Shown: positions 56,790 to 64,000 of the stretch, piece by piece
How positions within the stretch are numbered: the first letter of the stretch is position 1
Layout of the letters: every line of letters starts with the position of its first letter
Assembly (NCBI GenBank): GCA_027625915.1
Contig: JANTQA010000042.1
Coordinates: forward strand, 1,252,001-1,316,000
DNA: 64,000 nt
Direction of reading: 5' to 3'
Source of the DNA: Anaeramoeba flamelloides
Taxonomy: Eukaryota > Metamonada > Anaeramoebidae
Position numbers and translations under genes: made by a program
Notes under the pieces: model-generated
Told to the model about the DNA's origin: nothing
The model's database searches: none
What the model saw: only the letters and a program-made list of their open reading frames with translations

Positions 56790-57239
56790 ATTAAGCCATA
56801 TTCCCAGATATTTGATTTCTTTAATTTTTGCTGTACTTTCCTATTGATCACCATTTATATTTAGACCAATTTGGGAATAATGAAGTATATATTAAGTTTA
56901 TATATTCTTTTTTTTTTTTTTTTTTCACTGGATCCATTCGCATTATTAAGATTAAATCATATACAGACATTTGGGTGTATAACGCATTTCATTTTATTTT
57001 CTGGGATATGAAATAACTTATATATTTGGGAATCATTGTTGGTAGAGATCTATTTGTTTAACATCTGTTAAATCATATGTATATCTTGTTTTCTGAATCA
57101 TCTTATTGAGTGGTATTAGATGAATAATTGAATTGTTGTTTTGACTATTAATTGAAACAATACTGGACCAAAACACTTAATAAAATTGATTTTTATTTTC
57201 AGGCATAAACAGTTTTTCTGTTCTATTTCTCAAAGTTTA

Positions 57240-57640
57240 AAAATAGGTAAAAAAAAAAATATATTAAATTTGTTGAAATTTCATCATCAATTTATGATTG
57301 ATCAAATTGTTGAATATTATCAATTTCTTTATATTTGATTTTTTATATTTAAAGGAACAAAACTTTAATTTAAAACCAGTAATTCAAAAAAAATCAATGA
57401 TTGAATGTACACTATTTCACAATCAGGATACAAAATGAAAATAAAAATAAAAAAAAGTTTCAAGTATTGCAAAAAATCACAATTATTTTCAAATTGAATG
57501 AACTTATATTTTATGTCTTTTAAACTGTTCACAAAAATATAAATTTTCGTTTTCATATTCAAGTCAACAACTAAGTTTCTGAAAAGTTTCTTCCATGCAA
57601 GGGAAATATGCCTCAGTTCAATCACAGTCACTCAAAATAA
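57240..57640 (+). mobile_element. MITE family A copy 6 (worn, partial)
   Basis: TAAATTTGTTGAAATTTCA, TGATTGATCAAATTG and TTATTTTCAAATTGAATGAA follow the order of copy 2 (TTGTTGAAATTTCACCAACA, GTTGATCGATCAAATG, TTATTTCCAAATTGAATCG). The termini are not recognisable. Confidence 0.4.
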
Positions 57641-57933
57641 ATAAACCTTAAAATCTTGATTTTTTTTTAGTTCAAATTAAAAGAAAATCAAATAGATTAA
57701 TTAAATAAAATTAAAAAGATCCACCTGTTGATTACCAATTGACCGATTTAATATAAGAACAGATTTTTTTTCATAAACGAAAGGAAAAAACAAAAAAAAA
57801 AAAAATGTTAAATTAAAATATATTAGTAATTAAAAAAAAAGCAAAAAAATTGTAAACTTTTAAAAATATTAGTTCTCTGTAATTAATAAATAAAAAAAGA
57901 AAAATCGTCATAATCCAAACATTTCAAGTATTA

Positions 57934-59616
57934 TTATTTTTTTTTTTGTGATTTTGATCTTTTTCTATGCTTTGACTTGCCTCTTTTTTTTTTTTTTGAA
58001 TTTTGTTTTTCAGTCAGTTTTGATAATCGCTTGGTGATTGATCCTTCCCATAAGCCTTTCATTTTGCTTGCAGCTTTGAGGTCTTGAATGGCGTCGTTAA
58101 GGTTTTTCCTTTTTTCCCAGGCTATTGCGCGGTTGTAATAATATACTTGGCACTGGGGGCTAATTTTGATTGCCATACTAAAGTCCTTGATTGCGTCATC
58201 AATTGAACCTGATTTTAATTTCGCAACGCCTCTGTTACAATAGCATCTACAATTTTTTTGTTTTTCTAATTTTAAAATTTTGTTATAATCCCTAATTGAT
58301 TTCTCAAATTCGCCATAGTCCCTCCAGGCGTTAGCGCGATTGAAAAGGGCCTGGGTGTTTTTGGGTTGCTTTTTAAGAACCCTATTAAAATCTCGAATCG
58401 AATTCTTGTATTTCCCCATTAAAGAATAAACAATTGCTCTATTGTATAATGTTTTGAGTAATTTTTTAGAACTTTCCTCATCTTCGTCTTCGGCACCATC
58501 ATCGTCATCATCATCGTCATCATCATCTTCGTCACCAGAACTGTTCTTTTTCTCATCGTCGCCGTCGTCAGAATTTGCCTCATTAAATCGATTTTTCTTT
58601 TTCAATAAGGCCTTAATCATTTTGGTATATAGCTTAATGGCCTCTTCCCTCTTGCCTGCGTTCTTTAATGCAATGGCACAATGTGTTTCGCCTTCGGTGT
58701 GGCCCAGCTCTGTGGCCCTTTTACAATAGTCAATGGCCTTTTCGTGGAGTCCGTTTTTGGTGGCGATTATTCCCAAGTTTAGCCAAGCGTCTGCGTCGTC
58801 AGGAACGATTTCAACAACTTTTAAAAAGGATTCCTCTGCGTTTACCAAATCTGAAATTGAATAATAGCACAGGCCAAGGTTGTACCAAGCAGGTAAAAAA
58901 TTGGGGTTGATTGTCGTGACCTGCGTTAGGCTGATGATGGATCTCTTTGGAAGCCGCTTAAGCATATATGCAATGGATCGGTTATAAATTGCCTGGTGGT
59001 AGTCGGGCTTGAGTTTAATTGCCTTGTTCAGGTCCTTAATTGCCTTGACCGGAAGCTTTTTGAAGAGAAGGATCTGTGCACGGTTGTAATACGCCTCGTG
59101 CATTTTTTTATCCAGGCTGAGCGCCCGATTGAAGTTCTTAAAGGCCTTGCCGTATTGCTTCGCATACAGGTAGCACACACCACGGTTGAAATGCAAATTG
59201 GCGTCATTGGGCTTGAGCTTAATTGCGTGCGAAAAGTCCTTGATGGCGCTGCTGTACTCCTCCATTTTACGAAACAGGATCCCGCGGTTGAGGTAAGAAT
59301 CAATCTTTTTCGTACGATGGTTGATGGTCTTTGTGTAGTCCTCGATGGCCTTGTTGTCGGCCCCTAGCCTTTGGTAAATTATTCCTCTTGCAAGGTATGC
59401 CTTTAGAAATCGTGGGTTGAGCGAAATTACCTTGGAAAAGTCAGTTACAGCCTTCGAGTATTTGGTTTTGCAATAATACACAACCCCGCGCTGGTAAGTC
59501 GCCTCCATATTCATTGGATCCTCTTCAATGATATCCTTTAAGATCCTTCTCGATTTGTTATATTTCCCATCATGAATTAGCTTTTTGGCCTTTTCAATTT
59601 CAAGTTGCTTGTCCAT
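57934..59616 (-). CDS. Tetratricopeptide-repeat protein, about 13 TPRs, 560 aa
   Basis: An intronless frame from the ATG at 59616. Consecutive 34-residue TPR units run almost end to end, for example AYLARGIIYQRLGADNKAIE, SYLNRGILFRKMEEYSSAIK, AWYNLGLCYYSISDLVNAEE and YYYNRAIAWEKRKNLNDAIQ. Eight to ten units precede an acidic insert (Asp/Glu run at about residues 348-385), and four follow it. The C-terminus is a strongly basic Lys/Arg/Ser tail (KKKKRGKSKHRKRSKSQKKK) that could be a nuclear-localisation or RNA-contact segment. The solenoid binds proteins; I cannot assign a partner. The unit pattern (NRGxxY...A..DF..A..L.P) resembles TTC6 or O-GlcNAc-transferase-type arrays, but no catalytic domain is present. 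The gene is less A/T-biased than its surroundings, especially in the first half. Confidence 0.9.
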   Translation of the reverse strand: MDKQLEIEKAKKLIHDGKYNKSRRILKDIIEEDPMNMEATYQRGVVYYCKTKYSKAVTDFSKVISLNPRFLKAYLARGIIYQRLGADNKAIEDYTKTINHRTKKIDSYLNRGILFRKMEEYSSAIKDFSHAIKLKPNDANLHFNRGVCYLYAKQYGKAFKNFNRALSLDKKMHEAYYNRAQILLFKKLPVKAIKDLNKAIKLKPDYHQAIYNRSIAYMLKRLPKRSIISLTQVTTINPNFLPAWYNLGLCYYSISDLVNAEESFLKVVEIVPDDADAWLNLGIIATKNGLHEKAIDYCKRATELGHTEGETHCAIALKNAGKREEAIKLYTKMIKALLKKKNRFNEANSDDGDDEKKNSSGDEDDDDDDDDDDGAEDEDEESSKKLLKTLYNRAIVYSLMGKYKNSIRDFNRVLKKQPKNTQALFNRANAWRDYGEFEKSIRDYNKILKLEKQKNCRCYCNRGVAKLKSGSIDDAIKDFSMAIKISPQCQVYYYNRAIAWEKRKNLNDAIQDLKAASKMKGLWEGSITKRLSKLTEKQNSKKKKRGKSKHRKRSKSQKKK

Positions 59617-60933
59617 TTTTGTTTTTTTTTTTGTTTGTTTTTTGTTTCTTTTTTCTTTTTTTTTTTTGAGGATAAAAAAAAAGTTTTTTTATTTATTTGA
59701 AAAAATTATTTGTTTTGCAAAATCGGAAAAAATGTTATTTTACGAGTTATTTCTTTTAAGAAAGTTCCTTTAAATGGTGAAGAATCAAAAATCGAATCGA
59801 AAAAAACTTCAAGGTCTCTCACTATTTAAGTAGGATCATGAATATTTAGCTTTTGTGGATTGTTTTCTGATTTACAAATTTTTATAAAATAGATCTATTT
59901 TGAGGCTTTAAATCAAAAAAAAAAAAGTAATTCCGTTGTTGAGTACACATTTTACATTTCCGAAAAGAGATTTTATTTTATCAAAAAAAAATTTCCAAAA
60001 AAATTACTTTACAGAATAATAAAATTCGACCAGAGAGAGAAAAAGACATTTTTTATTGCTTTGAAAACTCCAGTCTTATTTAACCTATGTGAAATTATTT
60101 CAAATTAGATTTGTGGTCTTTCAACTAAGAAGGTTTCGAATATAAAAATAGGAATTAAATCTTCTTTTTCATTTTTCAATTTTTCGAACAAATAAAAGAG
60201 TTTTCAATTATACCTATTAGAACTTGTGGCCAGTTCTTATTTCTTTGTCACATATTTAAGATCTATTTTGTGTGAGTTAACAATCCTAAATGAAACTCTC
60301 TTGTAGGAAAAAAAGATTAAACTAGCCGAGAATTTCATTCATATAAATTTCAAATATTAACATAATTACAATTTTTTTAAGATTTTTAGAATGTCCAACA
60401 ATTCTGATGAGAGTAATTAGCAGAAAAGGAATTTGTTTGGAACTCCTTCTCATTTCACAAGGACTTTTAACAATATTTAAGTTTTTTCTACATTTTATTT
60501 TGTTTTTCTTTTTATTTTAGGATAATTGTGATTTTTTCAAAGTAAAACTTATTTGATATAAAATTTAACAAAATAGTCTCTTTTTAGGCAATCCCATATT
60601 CTTCTTGAATAGGGTGGTTTCTTTTAAAAAAATAGTGCGACGAGGAATGTGTTCAAAATATTAACACTGTAGAGAACAAAAGAAATAGTTATTTTAATTT
60701 TTTTAGTTACAAAAAGAAAATTGTACATTTATAAAATTATTTTATTAGGTTCAATAAGACTCTTTGGTTTCATCCCAAACAACAAAAATATATACAACTT
60801 TTGTGTCCTGTCCAAAGATCAAAATAATAACAAATATTACTTTGTAAAATAGTAATCATTTTTTAATTGTTTCCCTAACACAACCAAGTTTAGTTAATTT
60901 CTCAGTCCCAATTTATCAATAAAATTATCAAGA
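59617..60933. other. 1.3-kb intergenic region between divergent genes
   Basis: It should contain both promoters. Only T/A runs were seen; no repeat family member or coding sequence was recognised. Confidence 0.55.
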
Positions 60934-62183
60934 ATGAGTAATCGTTTTGCAATAAATATGAAAAAGGCTATTGGCTATGTCGAAAAACCCAGCCGATCAA
61001 CAAGCCAATTTGCTTATGTTGAAAGAAACCAACAAACAAGCAAAACCAAAAAACGAAAATCAAAATCGAACAAGCAATTTAACACACAAGAAAAATTGAT
61101 CAACGATCAAGATCAATATCAATTTCATCCAAACCAAAACTTAACTCAAAACCAGAACCAAAACCAAAACCAAAGACAAAGGCAACAAAAAAAAGAACTC
61201 ACCTACCAACAATTCATATTGCAAAATAATTCACAACAAAAACAAAGCAAAAAACAAACACAAAAATTTGTTTATGTCAAAGGGGGAAAAGAGTCTGATT
61301 CCTTTAAGGCCCAAGATCACGAAAGAAGTCTTGTAAATGGCATCACAAAACCTAATGGTATCAGGAGTTCACCAACACAATTGGAATTAAGGGAATTTGT
61401 TAAAAAAATCCAGTTTCTTGATATTGAAGTAATTGGGCCTCTTCTTGAAGAAAAACTTGTTTCAGATATTTGGCAAGAAAGCTATGTAAATTCACTTTTG
61501 TTCTTTATTTTTGAAATTGAAGTTTTTTTTTATGTTGAATTTATTTGTTTCGATCTTGTTTTAATGAAAATTAACACAAAAGTATTTTTTTTTTTCTTCT
61601 TTTTTCCTTTTAAATTTTTTGTTTTCACCTTATTAATTTTATAATTCACGATTTAAAAGAGAGCTCTTTGTGCTATTGAATATATTACCAAGTCTAAAAG
61701 CCTTCATTTCGTTGATTATTTTCAAGATGAAGAAGCTATTGAAATATTTTTATCTTTGCTTGAATCACCTAAAAAAATTGTGAGACAAAAAACAAATAAA
61801 TTAGTCAAATTCTTAAAGGACTCAAAGTCGCAACGACAAACAACACAAACAAAGCAAACAACAATGACAAATGGAAATCAATTCCAGCAAAAAAGCAATA
61901 TGACAAACCAAACTTTTATTACCCACAAGAACAAACCAAAACAAAATCGACAACCAAAAAGAACCCTTGGAAAGCATGCCAAACCTGTACACAAAAATCA
62001 AAACAACACTAATAATCTCACCAGCATGTTTGACGGTTTATCCTTACCAAATACTAATAATCCAAACAAAAAGAAAGCACAACAAAATACTTCACTTTTA
62101 GTGGATTTTCAATCAACCAACCAAAAGCAAAATTCTAACCAACAACTACAACAACAACAAAATCCTCTACAACAACAAAACGT

Positions 62184-62235
<52 letters not shown>

Positions 62236-62249
62236 AAACAAAATTTTAT

Positions 62250-62282
<33 letters not shown>

Positions 62283-62676
62283 GAAGCAACAATCAACAAC
62301 ACATTCACTTGAAGATATTTTTAATTTTAATAGTAACCAAAATCCTCAAAGCACACAAAAGAATAATAACCAATTTCAAAATTATTCATTCAACCAAAAT
62401 AATAACACAAATTCCAAAAATCAAAACTTTGGTTTTCAACAAAATCAAACAATGATAAATAATCCAATGATGATGATGATGATGAACCAATTTATGAACC
62501 AAATGAACAACTCACAGCAGCAACAACAACAGCAGCAGTTTCAAAATACGAATTGGAATAATCAAAATCAAAATTATCAAACAAATTGGCAAGTTAACCA
62601 AGAGAAAAATCAAAACCAAAAACAAAACCAAAACCAATTTATTAACAATTCAAAATCACAATTTAGTTTTATTTAA
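60934..62676 (+). CDS. Gln/Asn-rich adaptor protein, tepsin-like candidate, 522 aa
   Basis: Exons 60934-61485 and 61660-62676 join in phase 0 (donor GTAAAT, acceptor AAAAG) to give SDIWQESY|RALCAIEYITKS. The junction falls inside one helical domain (about residues 146-245), running from QLELREFVKKIQFLDIEVIG through FQDEEAIEIFLSLLESP to KLVKFLKD, an armadillo/VHS-like fold. The rest is low complexity: a basic, Gln/Asn-rich N-terminus with two similar FAYVE and KFVYVK blocks, and a C-terminus with poly-Gln runs and MMMMMM. Short motifs sit in the disordered tail: MFDGLSL at 307-313, LLVDF and LEDIF. MFDGLSL fits the LFxG(M/L)x(L/V) motif by which tepsin binds the AP-4 beta ear, and tepsin also has a VHS-like domain. 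I infer a vesicle-coat accessory role. There is no N-terminal ENTH domain, so the assignment is tentative. Confidence 0.75.
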
Positions 62677-63429
62677 ATTTCAAAAAGGCATTTTGGAGCA
62701 ATAATTTGATAAATCAATTTTTTAATTTTTAAAATGTCAAAATAATTACATTTAATTTTATTAAAATCAATTTTATTTCTATTTCATTTATTAAACGAAA
62801 ATAATTCACATTTTGAAAAATAAATAAAGATTTTTAAAATATTTTGTTGTTAAAAAAGAGAAGAAGAGGAAAAGGTTATTTTAAAAATCATTTGTCGTTA
62901 AACTCTGTTTTAGTCAAAGTGGGTTAAATTTTCTAGAATGTGAAGAGTTTTGTAAAAGGATCAAATTTAGAGTTATTTAATCTCCTTTACTTCTATTAAT
63001 TTCATTTGATGAGATTTGGATTGAAATATTCATAATTATAAATAATAACAATTTTTTTTTTTTTTCATAAGTAATGTTTTATGAAAATTATACTAAAAAT
63101 ACATGACACTATTTTCGAGAATTAACTTATTTGCTAATTAAAATAATCGGTTCAGTTTTTTATTATTTGATATTGGAAATCTAAGTATTGAAAAAAAATC
63201 CCTGATACGGAAATAAGTCTATATCTGATTTTTAATTGTTAATATTTGTAAATATTTTTTGTAATTGATTAATAATATCTGTTTTTATTTTTTTATTTTT
63301 TACTTTGATTTTTTTATTTTTTACTTTTTCCAAATTTCCCTTCTTAAGTTGCTTGGGCTCTATGTTCCTTCTCTTTTTGTTTTTTTAGGTGTTTGGGAAA
63401 GGTAAAAAGTATAAAAAATCATTATAAGA
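62677..63429. other. 3' flank of the Gln/Asn-rich gene, nothing coding
   Basis: AT-rich, with several AATAAA-like sequences shortly after the stop (for example near 62820). No exon or repeat was recognised. Confidence 0.5.
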
Positions 63430-63656
63430 ATTGGTTGATCTGATCGTGACTAACCCAACCAAACTTGTTCATGATCAGATCTTCGACGAGGACTTATGCA
63501 ACTGAACTGAAGCCAACGAATGCGATCTGAAACCAACCAAAGTGAACCGAATTGAACTTTCCGTACTATCTGTCGAGTCGTTACTTGGACTGGGTTTTTG
63601 CTGTCGAGTCGGTATCTTGTACTGGGATTTTGCGAAAACAAGATTTGGGAAACTTA

Positions 63657-63735
<79 letters not shown>
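63430..63735 (+). repeat. GC-richer segment with 32-bp tandem pair and about 77-base A tract
   Basis: The composition changes sharply at about 63430. TTGATCTGATCGTGAC and CATGATCAGATC form a short inverted pair. Two adjacent copies of CTGTCGAGTCG(T/G)TA...TTG.ACTGGG(T/A)TTTTG follow at about 63571-63634. The segment ends in an uninterrupted A run of about 77 (63659-63735). A GC-richer body with a poly(A) end resembles a retroposed RNA-derived sequence, but it could also be part of a larger element that continues to the right. No protein frame is convincing. Confidence 0.45.
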
Positions 63736-63736
<1 letters not shown>

Positions 63737-63903
63737 CAAAGCAGCTGAAAAGAAAATTTCGAAAACCAAATCTTATTCTTAAAAACCAGAGCTTTTTTAG
63801 ATTCAACCCATCTATAAAGTTCTAAATTAAAATTTAATAAACAGCCTTTTTCATTTGATCTATAGTTGTTCAAATATTTAGAACTCTTTATTAAAACAAC
63901 CTA

Positions 63904-64000
63904 TGGTGGCGATCCAAAAAAAAACGACATAAAAGGAAACAACCACCAACCCATTCAACACTTGGGGCACAAAAAAAAAACTTTTCACTGAAGTTTTTTC
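63904..64000 (+). mobile_element. Possible start of an LTR-type element: primer-binding-site-like sequence
   Basis: TGGTGGCGATCC at 63904-63915 is complementary to a plausible tRNA 3' end (GGATCGCC-A-CCA), the usual primer site just inside a 5' LTR. About 30 bases on is a block also found at 18161-18188. If correct, the LTR would lie to the left and may include the segment from about 63430, and the body would lie beyond the window. No gag or pol is visible here, so it cannot be judged whole or broken. Confidence 0.25.

Larger units (their letters stand above)
55211..57933. other. 2.7-kb intergenic region between convergent genes
   Basis: It holds a family D-like fragment (56200-56400), an AT/GT microsatellite (56720-56787) and a worn family A copy (57240-57640). 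No exon was recognised. Confidence 0.6.

Noticed and set aside
58442-59367. Plus-strand frames including a poly-Ser frame
   Set aside because: They are antisense to the TPR gene; the Ser run is the complement of the Asp codon repeat.
63542-63825. Poly-Lys and poly-Phe frames on both strands
   Set aside because: They arise from the uninterrupted A tract at 63659-63735.

Overview
This is a very AT-rich nuclear segment from a eukaryote. Genes are split by GT-AG introns, coding sequence carries Asn/Gln runs (AAT, CAA) and KE-type low complexity, and intergenic DNA is full of A/T homopolymers and small inverted-repeat elements. The gene content is a seven-bladed SBBP-propeller receptor kinase, a double RasGEF, ankyrin and TPR proteins, an SH3-PX-BAR sorting nexin and cytosolic ribosomal protein uS4. 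It suggests a free-living amoeboid protist; my inference, not proof, is an Anaeramoeba-like organism. It is unlike Dictyostelium in having several-kb introns and gene spacing up to 10 kb. Layout: (1) 1178-1634 minus, first exon of an ABHD17-like protein running off the left edge. (2) 7564-15812 plus, two-exon receptor kinase of 1590 aa with a 3.5 kb intron. (3) 24477-18974 minus, five-exon SNX9-type sorting nexin of 505 aa, assembled here from its splice sites. (4) 33112-30002 minus, intronless double RasGEF of 1036 aa. (5) 43739-50222 plus, six-exon ankyrin-repeat protein of 417 aa with a 4.5 kb intron. (6) 54319-55210 plus, uS4 (RPS9) of 187 aa with one intron. (7) 59616-57934 minus, TPR protein of 560 aa. 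(8) 60934-62676 plus, Gln/Asn-rich tepsin-like candidate of 522 aa with one intron. No tRNA, rRNA or CRISPR array was seen. The genes form no operon. Their common theme is signalling and membrane traffic: a receptor kinase, a Ras activator, a membrane-bending sorting nexin and a possible AP-4 accessory protein, beside housekeeping uS4. The other main content is a community of small non-coding terminal-inverted-repeat elements. I can define at least six families from internal repeats: a 535-bp TA-flanked element in six full or partial copies, a 200-bp near-perfect palindrome, a 165-bp foldback, a CAGTGGTG Tc1/mariner-like element, a 1.25-kb element whose ends carry arrays of ATCGCGAT, and clustered hairpins joined by CTCTACG-type spacers. 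All four introns longer than 1 kb contain such repeats, while the eight introns of 104-392 bp have none that I could see, so insertions appear to have inflated the introns. The right edge may enter an LTR-type element.
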